Positions 9,217-17,463 of a DNA stretch of 19,781 bases are shown piece by piece. The stretch is taken from NCBI RefSeq assembly GCF_000611645.1, contig NW_014012791.1, forward strand, positions 1-19,781, in the 5' to 3' direction. The stretch's first letter is position 1; the number at the start of each line of letters is the position of its first letter. The position numbers were made by a program, and so were the translations under genes. The notes under the pieces were generated by a model. It made no database searches and was not told the DNA's origin. It saw only the letters and a program-made list of their open reading frames with translations. This DNA comes from Monoraphidium neglectum (taxonomy: Eukaryota > Chlorophyta > Chlorophyceae > Sphaeropleales > Selenastraceae).

Positions 9217-9648
9217 AATGTACATACAGTACCACACTCAGAGGAACGTGGGGCGGTGTGATGCACGCAGGGCCTTGCGTGCACGGGGGTGACAGGTGGA
9301 TGGGAAATGATGTGTCGCCAGCACATCATGCGATCCCCCGCAACCCATCCTTGACATCCTGGTGGGGCACTCCCTGCACCTCGCCCCTTGTCACGCTTTG
9401 TCCGTCCTGCCTGCCACTGCGCCATCCACATACAGAGTTCGAGTGGCTTTTTTTGAGGCGGCAAGATCTGCTGTTTGTGCGTTCCTCATGGTTTTTTTGC
9501 GTGGTGTCCTTGGTCGGCCAGCGTCCATCCCCACCCAGCCAATGGCGTGGCCTGGAGTGACTTCACAACGAGCCGTGTGCATCTATGTATTTCAGCAGTT
9601 GCTTTGATCACAAATATGCCTTGCAAGATGTGTCATGTGGGATAGAAT

Positions 9649-9728
9649 AGAAGTATACCTCAACTACCTTGGAGTCGTAGTCGGCCGTCACCGTCTCGTA
9701 GGCGTGAAGTGGCAAGTGTGCTGCAAAC
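9649..9728 (-). repeat. Exon-like repeat, copy 1
   Basis: It matches 15553-15632 almost base for base across 9649-9697, and more loosely to 9728. Read on the minus strand it looks like a complete internal exon: acceptor CTGTTTGCAG, then a frame reading HLPLHAYETVTADYDSK, then donor AAG|GTAGTTGAGG. The parent gene is not in the window. PGETVTADYD in the second copy faintly recalls the G-E-x-[LV]-T-x-[DE]-Y end of SET domains; that identification is weak. Confidence 0.6.
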
Positions 9729-9877
9729 AGGAGATTCCCTGTAGTGTGTCGAAACCTTGCTTTTGTTGTTAAAGCGAGTGGGTATCCCTGCCCATATACA
9801 ACACACGAGCAACGCATCCTGCTTGGTCATGCAGCAGGGCCTTGGGGCCACCGACTGACCTCTCGGGCTGGTCGGTC

Positions 9878-9889
9878 TCACCAGGTGAG
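9878..9889. promoter_or_regulatory. Shared palindromic upstream element, gene 3
   Basis: TCACCAGGTGAG, then TGGCCAGCTGCGGCGCGGC, which aligns with gene 4. It is 54 bases before TTTATAA and 252 before the ATG. Confidence 0.5.
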
Positions 9890-9942
9890 TGGCCAGCTGC
9901 GGCGCGGCGGCAGCGCGCAGGCGACGAGAAGCCCAGAGTGCC

Positions 9943-9949
9943 TTTATAA
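9943..9949 (+). promoter_or_regulatory. TATA box of gene 3
   Basis: TTTATAA in GTGCCTTTATAACC. The aligned gene 4 promoter reads GCGCCTTTACAAGC. The following CATCCAAACATCAAA is identical in genes 3 and 4 and probably lies in or near the transcribed leader. Confidence 0.55.
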
Positions 9950-10140
9950 CCAGTCCTTGCAGCGAAGTTGTCATCCAAACATCAAACACAGCCCGCTTCA
10001 TCAAACCATCTCCTAAACACGCGCTGCTCGAACAACACACCACGCTCTTGCCGATCCAGTACGCGTACGCACTCTCGACATAAACTCGTTTTGGTCCAAG
10101 TGCTCATATAACCACAGAACCTCGCCACCAAGAATCAACT

Positions 10141-11064
10141 ATGGCCCGCAGCTGCTGGGCGATCCTGGCCGGTGAGCGACACACAAGCACCCTAGGCCAG
10201 TAGCATAGCGCGCCAACCTCATCACCCCCAAAACTCATTAGTGCAGGTCAGCCGTGGCTGCTGTATCAGCAATCTTAATCGCACCTTGCCAACCACCACC
10301 CTCCTGTCTCTCGCCTTTGCTCGCCTTTGCCCCTCACAGTGGCCCTGCTGCTGGCGCCAGGTGCCTTCTGCTCAGGGCTCGACCACCGTCGCCTGGGCGA
10401 GCAGGCCGCAGCCTCTGCCAACGCCAAAATCTTTTCCGTTGGCGGCAGCAACCGTGGCTTTGCCCCCTCCGACCGCGCCCCCCTCCCCAACTTCGCGGGC
10501 CCCAACGGCGGCACCCCCAACGGCGGCGGCACCCCCAACGGCGGCGGCACCCCCACCGGCTTTGACTACAGCCCGGTCGCCGGCTATGACCTGATCTTCC
10601 GCCGCCGCAGCCTGCTCGCTGACATCACCGCCACTGGCGGCACCACCGTCGTGGGCGGCGCCAAGCCCACCATTATCTCCGACAAGCCCATTGCCGACCC
10701 CGCGGCGGCCATCAACTCCGCAATGGTGCAGCAGTCCCAGGCGATGACCCAGTTCGGCCAGGACATGGGCGCCGCCGCGGCCCAGATGGCGCAGGGCGCA
10801 GGCATGATGGCCGGAACCGGCTTTGCCCCGCAGGCCTTCGCGTTTCCCCAGGGGGCTGCCGCTGCTCCCCAGGCGGCTGCTGCCGCTCCCCAGGCTGCTG
10901 CCACCCCGCAGGTCGCGGCTGCTCCGCAGGCCGCAGCTGCCGCCCCGCAGCAGCAGCTGCCCATGATGCGGGCACCGACCTCTGCTGCCACCAGCCACGC
11001 GGGCGCGGGCGCGCTGCATGGCGCCGCGCTTGTGGTTGCCCTTTGCTTCTTTGCACTTGCTTGA
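10141..11064 (+). CDS. Family gene 3: secreted protein with GPI-anchor-type C-terminus
   Basis: Exon 1 is 10141-10171 (MARSCWAILA plus one base) and exon 2 is 10340-11064, with a 168-base phase-1 intron; the product is 251 residues. The signal peptide is MARSCWAILA-VALLLAPGAFCSG. DHRRLGEQAAASANAKIF opens a shortened second-type module: GFAPSDRAP is kept, but the GGLTTSFDNFG...NEGG part is replaced by tandem NGGGTP repeats. IFRRRSLLADITATGG and the core TVVGGAKPTI follow at about residues 96-124. Next is an Ala/Met/Gln stretch (QAMTQFGQDMG, AQMAQGAGMMAG) likely to be helical, then Ala-Pro-Gln low complexity. It ends in small residues and a hydrophobic tail, HGAALVVALCFFALA, which is the classic GPI-attachment signal layout, so it is probably tethered to the outer plasma membrane or wall. 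Exon, promoter and 3' flank are all duplicated in gene 4. Function unknown. Confidence 0.85.
10504..10554 (+). repeat. Tandem NGGGTP-coding repeat in gene 3
   Basis: Three units (15, 18 and 18 bases) of AACGGCGGCGGCACCCCC encode N-G-G-(G)-T-P. They are absent from gene 4 and replace part of its module, so this is a recent expansion. Confidence 0.9.
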
Positions 11065-11316
11065 ACTGCTGAGCATGAGCCTTGATGCTACGCGTGAGGT
11101 TGACCTGCAGCAATGCAGGATTTTTTCACAATCATTAAGCAGTCTTGCTTGTTCCTTGCAACAACTGGGGATTTGCAAATGCCAAAAATGCAGAGTGTGA
11201 GGTGTGCTGGAAACTTCATTCCTGGCAGCTGCAACGCCGCTTTTACTTTCCTCGATTGCAAAGCTGCACTTCATGTGCATACGATGATGCTAATTAGTCT
11301 CTGCACTAGTGAACGG

Positions 11317-11321
11317 TGTAA
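11317..11321 (+). terminator. Putative poly(A) signal of gene 3
   Basis: TGTAA in CGGTGTAAAACTTGCTG, 253 bases after the stop, conserved at the aligned place after gene 4 (CAGTGTAAAGATTGCTG). Conservation between the paralogues raises confidence. Confidence 0.55.
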
Positions 11322-11473
11322 AACTTGCTGACTGTTCAAAACTACACTCGATAAGTCCGTTTGAAGGCAGACTCAACAACAGGCAATAGGCATGAGTCAT
11401 CTCGTATTTCAAGAATGTCCAGCAGCTGCTCGCTATTGTCAGCTTGGCAAAGACAGGAGGCGTGGGGTGTGCG

Positions 11474-11495
11474 CAGTAAGCGAGCTCGCTTACTG
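11474..11495. repeat. 22-base perfect palindrome
   Basis: A perfect, loopless palindrome centred on GAGCTC, with arms CAGTAAGCGAG and CTCGCTTACTG. It is the longest uninterrupted palindrome I found in the window. Confidence 0.85.
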
Positions 11496-12204
11496 AGTCC
11501 ATGTCTGCGAGGGAAGTGGCTCATGCCACCTAATGCATGAATGATCGTCACCATACAGCATGATACGGCTGCAATGATTATTGGGATGCATGTGTCGGCA
11601 GTTTGTGCGTGCCCCGGCTGACCATGGGTGACATGTGGGTGTAAGAGCCTCTGTTCGGCCTTGTGCGCCCAATTTCTGTGCTTTTGTGCGGGGGGTCTGT
11701 AGCTGCTTGCCCAGGAAGGGTCACAGAGGCCCGGGCTCTTTGTGTGAAGGGGGGGTTTCGCTCACCCTTACTACTCACCGCAAGCTGACGCTTTGGGCGG
11801 TGGACGGCTGCCTGCTGGGCTTTGGGCCTTTGTATGTGTGCACAACAGGATCAGATGAGATGAGTGATACACATTGATACAAGGTTCCGAACGCCAGGGG
11901 TTCCGTCCTCAAATGAAACGCAGCGAACCGCCGCTTCAATACTGGGTGAATACGTGCGGACGCGGGCACGTTTGCGCACAGCTTCCGCCCAGCCTCCCTG
12001 GGCTGGATAGGGCATTATATGCCCTGGGGATTACATCATGCCTATCAGTGCAATTTGGGCGTCCGGGTGTGCCTCGGACAGGCAAACCAGTGACGCACAG
12101 CGAAATGGGATTGTGCAGATGACAGCGCGGTCAATTCAGTCACGGAGGATCGTGAGAGAGTGCCTACATCACTCAAGTAGATTTGAGCGCGTCAATCATG
12201 CAAT

Positions 12205-12245
12205 GCTCAACATGTATTATGCCATTATAATGCATAATGTTGAGC
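12205..12245. repeat. Hairpin beside the dispersed repeat
   Basis: GCTCAAC...ATTATGC pairs with GCATAATGTTGAGC around the loop CATTATAAT, with a 4-base bulge. It lies 24 bases before the dispersed repeat at 12269-12378 and may be its terminal structure. Confidence 0.55.
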
Positions 12246-12268
12246 GGTGTGGATGTATATATTGTATC

Positions 12269-12378
12269 AAAAGGCAGGCAGGATCATGCCCACTGTGTCT
12301 AGTCAAAAGCCAAGTGTCACTTGCGATTCACACGTCACGAACAGTCTTGTTGGTTACTCACTGTGCTCCCACACATGG
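12269..12378 (+). repeat. Dispersed repeat, copy A (other copy inverted at 18600-18722)
   Basis: The best-matching part, 12316-12378, is roughly 88-90% identical by eye to the reverse complement of 18603-18668; the rest aligns with gaps (both contain AGTCAAAAG and GGCAGG). Both copies keep one open frame reading SLAIH-x-SRTVLL-x-THCAPTHG. Likely a mobile-element remnant of unknown type. Confidence 0.65.
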
Positions 12379-12604
12379 AACGCAAGAGATGTGCGCAGAC
12401 GTTGAGTTTGCAGGGCCGTGTGTTTTCGAGGTCCCGGAGGTGGGGGAGGGGAGCGCACGCGTGTGCGGGGTCAAGACAGCGCTGTGACACACGAGCTAGT
12501 GACTGCGAGAGCACACGGCAGCAGCAGGCAGCACTCCGCCAAAGCGCAGCGCTGCAGGGCAGCCGCAGCTGGCTGCGCGCAGCAGAACATGGCAGTGGTC
12601 GGCG

Positions 12605-12616
12605 TCACTGGGTGAC
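12605..12616. promoter_or_regulatory. Shared palindromic upstream element, gene 4
   Basis: TCACTGGGTGAC followed by TCCCCAGCTGCGACGCGGC, aligned with gene 3. It is 299 bases before the ATG. The TATA of gene 3 is changed here to TTTACAA (12681-12687), so a different start element may be used. Confidence 0.5.
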
Positions 12617-12914
12617 TCCCCAGCTGCGACGCGGCGGCGGTGCGCAGCAGCACGGCAGGCGGCGGGAAGCCCAGTGCGCCTTTACAAGCAATGATTGCAA
12701 TCATCTTGCCATCCAAACATCAAATCGACCCGCTCCATCAAGCCCACTCTTGAACGAACATACGCAGGGCTCTAGTCGAATAACCCGACCTTCAGACTTC
12801 GCTCAGACTCTTGATACACGTACGCACTCAACAGTCAAAACACCCGCAGTCCGAGTGATACGTGTATAAGTGATCTTGAAATCACAGGACATCGCAGCCA
12901 AATATCCACGACAC

Positions 12915-13810
12915 ATGGCCCGCAGCTGCTGGGCGATCCTGGCCGGTGAGCACAGCAGCGCCGGTATGAGTAGCAGTCCTAGCACGATGCCGCTGCGCCA
13001 ACCACCACACCGCCCAAACAAAAGCAATTATGCAGGTCAGCCGTCACTTACTTCCAGCACCCTCAATCTCACCTTGCCAACATCCGCGCTGTCGCAGTGG
13101 CCCTGCTGTTGGCGCCAGGCGCAATCTGCTCAGGGCTCGATCACCGCCGCCTGGGGGAGCAGGCCGCAGCCTCTGCCAACGCCAACATCATGGCCATCGC
13201 CGGCCGCACGTCTGGCTTTGCGCCCTCCGACCGCGCCCCCATCACCAACTTTGGCGGAATGACCACCTTTACCAACGCCGACGTGGGCTTCAACGGCGGC
13301 CTGACCACCAGCTTTGACAACTTTGGCAACCCCGTCGCCAACGAGGGTGGCCGCGGCCAAATTTTCCGCCGCCGCAGCCTGCTCGCTGACATCACCGCCA
13401 CTGGCGGCACCACCGTTGTGGGCGGCGCCAACCCTACCATCGTCTCGGACAAGCCCATTGCCGACCCTGCGGCCGCCATGAAATCGGCCATGGCGCAGCA
13501 GTCCCAGGCGATGACCCAGTTCGGCCAGGACATGGGCGTCGCCGCGGCCCAGATGGCGCAGGGCGCAGGCATGATGGCTGGCACCGCCTCTGCCCTGCAG
13601 GCCTTTGCGTTCCCCCAGGCGGCTGCTGGTGCTTTCCAGGCCGCTGCCGCCCCGCAGGCCGCGGGTGCTCCACGGGCCGCGGACGCCGCCCCGCAGCAGC
13701 AGCTGCCCGTGATGCGGGCACCGACCTCTGCGGGTGCCAGCCGCGCAGGCGCGGGCGTGCTGCACGGCGCTGCGCTTGTGGTTGCCCTTTGCTTCTTTGC
13801 CTATGCTTGA
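12915..13810 (+). CDS. Family gene 4: secreted protein with GPI-anchor-type C-terminus, paired with gene 3
   Basis: Exon 1 is 12915-12945, encoding the same MARSCWAILA and the same donor as gene 3. Exon 2 is 13098-13810, after a 152-base phase-1 intron; the product is 247 residues. The signal peptide is MARSCWAILA-VALLLAPGAICSG. DHRRLGEQAAASANANI opens a full second-type module very like that of gene 1: GRTSGFAPSDRAPITN, GGLTTSFDNFGNPVANEGG, RGQIFRR. RSLLADITATGG and the core TVVGGANPTI follow, then the Ala/Met/Gln stretch QAMTQFGQDMG...GMMAG and an Ala-Pro tail. The C-terminus, HGAALVVALCFFAYA, has GPI-signal layout. It is the closest relative of gene 3 and more complete in the module, so gene 3 probably lost or replaced that part. 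Surface tethering is inferred and function unknown. Confidence 0.86.
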
Positions 13811-14081
13811 ACCGAGCGGGGGCGTGAGTGTGCAGCGCTCCCGGAACTGATCCGCAGCAACGCAGATGCTTGTGTAGCCAACAGGCTGAATTGCTCGTTC
13901 CTTGCACCACCTCATGAATTGGATGCCACAACCTGTGACATGAATGCTCAAAACAATATGCTGTGTTGGCAGTTTTAATTCTGGCAGCTGCAACGTTGCT
14001 GATACTTTACTGATCTTGTAATGCAAAGTTGCATGTAGTGTGCAGATGATGATGGTACTTGGTTTTTGAACTAGTGATCAG

Positions 14082-14086
14082 TGTAA
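14082..14086 (+). terminator. Putative poly(A) signal of gene 4
   Basis: TGTAA, 272 bases after the stop, at the position aligned with the gene 3 signal. Another TGTAA at 14017-14021 is not conserved in gene 3. Confidence 0.5.
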
Positions 14087-14169
14087 AGATTGCTGAATTT
14101 CCAGTATTGCACTTCGTAAGCCTGTTCGAAGATGATCTCACAAATAGGCAACAGGGTACGCGACTCAAC

Positions 14170-15552
14170 ACACATGTCACAACGGGCAGCAGCGGCTGCA
14201 CACATATCACTCCCAGAAGCGTTGGGAGGCTTGGCGGGGTGAGCAGTGAGTGAATGGATCCTGCTCAGACAACAACTCATACCACTCTTTGAAAAAACCG
14301 TGATTCTTTTTTCACATGATGATTATGCAGCTGCAGTTATCAATATACGTGGCCTGGAAAATATGTGCGGGGGATGTTTGGTGTGCAAACCCAGGAAGAT
14401 GAATTGCTGCAAACGCAGATATGATCCTTAGTCACTTCTCAAGATCGCACTTATCTGGGGCTTCAGGAGTCTGCAAGGAGCCTGTAAGGCGCCGGCCATG
14501 TGAATATCCTTGAACGGAGCCAAGGAGTTGTAAGGAGCCAACAACGAATTGATCAGGAAACAGCCTTACACTCGGCAGCGTCGTCATTGTTGGCAATCCT
14601 ATGTATTATATATTACCATCCACCGATGCCACAGGTCCCAACGTAGGCTTATTGCGAATTCATGTTGAATAGCATTGGCACACCACAGCGCCTGCATGCC
14701 GGCCGCCTGGCAATTCGATCAACTTCAGGCGCGCGTGCGAGCAGCAGGTTGTGAAATGTGCAGCCAATATATTTGGACAATGCAAAGATCCGAGAACCAG
14801 CTGCAGTGAAGGTGCTCACATAAAAGTACGGTAGTTTGGGGATGTCATTATGCTTGAGGCAGCTACTGTGCAGCACACCAACATTAAAGCTGCCGCTCGC
14901 CGCCTTCAGTGCGCCGCCTTCAGTGCTAGGACTGGCTGCACTTTGGTTGGCTGGGTGCACATACCCGGTCGCGTCACCCGAGCGAGGTGGGGCCACTCGG
15001 CCGGTTGTTGGGGAAGCGCCCGAGATCGTGCCGCACCCTCAGGCTGGCTCAAAGAGCGCCGCCGCTCTGTGTGAAGCCCGCGGCACCCGTCCTACACACG
15101 GCAGACGCGTGCGCCGTTTCAGCGCTCAGCACCCACCAGTGTGACGCCATGCGCGGGAGGGGAGGGGGTGTTGATGGCCAGCGGCTGCGGTGTCTTGCGC
15201 GGCGCCCTACGCCTTCCATAATCAGCAGAGGTGCAGCGCCACGCGAAGCAGGTGCGCCCAGGATAGCGCGGAGTCGCGTGCTATCCACGTTGGGAGGTGC
15301 CGCCAGTTGCAGCAGGCGGGTAGGGGCACCTAGGGGCCTGATGACAAACTGCTTTGGCCTGCAAGGGTAGCAAATGATTGAGGGGGCTGCAAAACTCGTG
15401 GGAAAACAAAATATTGTGAAATTTTTGCGGGCAGGGACTTGCGAGGGACCAAAGGAGGCTAGACCAGGGTGACTCCTGGACTAAGCGCGCGCGCCCAGGC
15501 CTGGGGCGGGGGGGGGGGAGAGGGTGACATAAGGTAAGTGAAGGTGAAGTAA
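14170..15552. other. Intergenic between genes 4 and 5
   Basis: No supported gene. GC rises between about 14880 and 15340, but none of the frames has a recognisable domain or shares modules with the family. A direct 15-base repeat of CGCCGCCTTCAGTG lies near 14899-14926. Short AAGGAGCC repeats lie near 14474-14546. A G-run lies near 15508. Confidence 0.45.
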
Positions 15553-15632
15553 AAGTATACCTCACTACCTTGGAGTCGTAGTCGGCCGTCACCGTCTCAC
15601 CGGGGATCAAAGGAGCAAGTGTGCGGCAAGCA
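15553..15632 (-). repeat. Exon-like repeat, copy 2
   Basis: Second copy of the 9649-9728 element. On the minus strand it reads RTLAPLIPGETVTADYDSK followed by the donor AAG|GTAGTGAGG. The acceptor AG of copy 1 is CG here, so this copy would not splice the same way. Both copies lie on the opposite strand 390-490 bases upstream of a family gene. Confidence 0.6.
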
Positions 15633-15760
15633 GCGCAAATGCAAAATGCCTCATTCATGGTCTAGCTCGGCGTGTGCTGCATCCACAGAAGGCTGCTGTC
15701 CGGCACTACCGGTACACCGCAGCTGCCGCCTGGCGCGCCCGCCGATTGCATGGCAGCTTG

Positions 15761-15771
15761 ACACCGGTGAC
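15761..15771. promoter_or_regulatory. Shared palindromic upstream element, gene 5
   Basis: ACACCGGTGAC, with the perfect core CACCGGTG. It is 221 bases before the proposed ATG, in the range of the other four genes, but lacks the CAGCTGC that follows the element in those genes. Confidence 0.35.
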
Positions 15772-15991
15772 AAGCTTGGCCGACCGGCAAAGCCCGTTGG
15801 TCTACAAACCGAACTTTCAAATGCAAATTGTCCAGCTCACGCGCATTGCAGGAACACGCGCGTACACCGCTTGTGAGCTTGGGCCAATTCAAAGGAGATC
15901 TCCCGGCTTGCAATAGACGCTTGTGATAAACAGTCAAAAATAATTTATTAATCTTAAGCGCACCCACGCGAACAGACGCAAGTCCTCCAGC

Positions 15992-17234
15992 ATGCTTTTT
16001 GGTGAGCGAATGTAGCTAGCAGACCGCAGCACGCAGCAGCTGCTTGGTCGCTGCCGCCATCGATATCGCGAACCGCATGCGTTTGCCCATCGGATCGTCC
16101 CCCAGTCCAGGCTGCATTTGACATGTATGCGTGCTGCCCACTGCTCCGGCTGCAGCCCTGGCCCTGCTCCTCGCCCCCGGGGCACTGGCCGCCTCCCTCA
16201 AGGCCGGCGGCCTGACCGGCCGCCCCGCGCCGGAGAAGCCGGCGCCACCAGCCGCGGGCAGCTACATACGCCACAGCCCCGGCGAAATCAGCTGGCAGAG
16301 CAGCGGCGCCCGCCGCCCGGCTGCCCCTGGGCCCGGGCCCTTGTGGCAGGTGCGCCGCCGCAGCCTGCAGGCGACCATCACGGCTGTGGGCGGCACCACC
16401 GTCATCGGCGGCGCCAACCCCACCATGGTCACTGCCGCCGCGCCGGCCAGCGCCGCCGCCGCCGCTGCCACCGTCAACTCGATGCTGTCCACCGCCGCCG
16501 AGCAGAACTCGTGGGCTGCCCAGATGATGGCCGGGGCGCCCGCCGGCCCCGCCGCCACGGCGCTTCCGATGATCCCCGCGGCTGCCGCCGGCCCCACAAT
16601 CCCCACTATTCCCGCCGCCGCCGGCCCCGCTGGCGTGCTCCCCGCGGGCCCCGCTGTCGCGGCGCCCGTAGCAGTCCCAGCGGCCCCGGCTGCCCCGGCC
16701 GCGCCCTACGGCCCCACCGGCCCCGCCAGCTTCGCGCAGGCTATGGCCATGCACTCAGATCTCATGGCTCAGAGCGCGCAGAACATGGCTTGGCTCTCTC
16801 AAGTGATGGGCAGCTCGCCGGCGCCGGCATCGCCTCAGCCGCCACTCAGCAAGGCCGCCCGCCGTGCGGCCCGTGCCGCAGCCAGGGCGCGCGCCGCTGC
16901 CGCTGCCGCCGCAGCAGCAGCAGCGACGGCCGCCGGCCCCGTCGCGGCGACGCCCGCCGCGGCTGCGGGCGCGGGGCTCGCTGCGCAGGCTTTGGCAGGG
17001 CAGGCCCCTGCAACGCCCGCGCCCGCGGCGCCGGTCCCGGCGGCGCCGCAGGCCCCTGCAACGCCGACGCCCGCGGCGCAGGCGTCGGTCACACAGGCGC
17101 CGGCGTCGCAGGCTCCTGCAGCACCGACCGTTGTGGCCACGGCCGCGCAGACCGGCCAGGTCTCGCCCCCGCTGCCCGCGACCACCCCGGCGGCGACGAC
17201 CCCGGCCGCGGGCGCAGTGGCTGCATCCACCTGA
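15992..17234 (+). CDS. Family gene 5: secreted Ala/Pro-rich divergent paralogue
   Basis: Proposed exon 1 is 15992-16001 (MLF plus one base) and exon 2 is 16156-17234, with a 154-base phase-1 intron; the product is 362 residues. The first exon is inferred: its donor G|GTGAGCGA equals that of gene 3, the phase fits, the intron length matches the family, and it yields a good signal peptide, MLFALALLLAPGALAA. Exon 2 is solid. SLKAGGLTG matches genes 1 and 2, then a unique Pro-rich stretch replaces the modules. QVRRRSLQATITAVGG and the core TVIGGANPTM follow at about 68-94, then AEQNSWAAQMMAG (similar to AEQNAWHARVMGG in gene 2). The rest is Ala-Pro repeats, a conserved-looking patch near 214-246 (SFAQAMAMHSDLMAQSAQNM), a basic Ala-Arg/polyAla segment (KAARRAARAAARARA) and an Ala/Pro/Thr tail that may be O-glycosylated. 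There is no cysteine and no GPI tail. Function unknown. Confidence 0.75.
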
Positions 17235-17390
17235 CTGCGCATTCAAGGCCAGGCGCCCCCTGAGATACTATCTCTTTGCACTCTACAAAACGATTGGGGC
17301 GGCAAACCACACCGACTCAGCAAGGCATGCGTGCATTGCTTTTTGATATCAGCCTGGATTTTTCACACGCCGTGCAGGTGTACTGCCGTT

Positions 17391-17463
17391 ATGGCGCGCC
17401 GCTGCCCGGCAGCTGCCCCGGCTGCTGACGGCCAAAAGCGCGACGACGCTTGCGGCGCGCCAT
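17391..17463. repeat. 12-base perfect inverted repeat flanking 49 bases
   Basis: ATGGCGCGCCGC (17391-17402) and GCGGCGCGCCAT (17452-17463) are exact reverse complements. The interval contains the palindrome GGCAGCTGCC. A 24-codon frame starts on the left arm (MARRCPAAAP) and stops just past the right arm. Its start resembles family exon 1, but no donor or second exon follows. Confidence 0.75.

Larger units (their letters stand above)
8223..9648. other. Intergenic between genes 2 and 3
   Basis: No supported gene. Possible gene 2 poly(A) signals TGTAA lie at 8533-8537 and 8624-8628. A perfect 13-base inverted repeat lies at 9174-9216. Open frames of 60-150 codons on both strands lack any recognisable motif. 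Confidence 0.5.
11345..12600. other. Intergenic between genes 3 and 4
   Basis: No supported gene. The first part (to about 11400) is the decaying 3' end of the gene 3 duplication unit. Beyond it lie a 22-base palindrome (11474-11495), a hairpin (12205-12245) and one copy of a dispersed repeat (12269-12378). Open frames through 12038-12869 have no recognisable domain. Confidence 0.5.

Noticed and set aside
12038..12869. Two plus-strand frames (149 and 182 codons) before gene 4
   Set aside because: They cover the dispersed repeat and the gene 4 promoter; only the short repeat portion shows coding-like conservation.
14836..15370. GC-rich open frames between genes 4 and 5
   Set aside because: Several frames are open at once, no domain is recognisable, and no consistent splice sites were found.
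15553..15632. SET-domain gene fragment
   Set aside because: The resemblance rests on about eight residues (PGETVTADY); not enough to name the parent protein.
16118..17263. Arg/Pro-rich 381-codon frame overlapping gene 5 in another phase
   Set aside because: The gene 5 frame carries the family signal peptide and core; this one is the +1 shadow of Ala/Pro codons.
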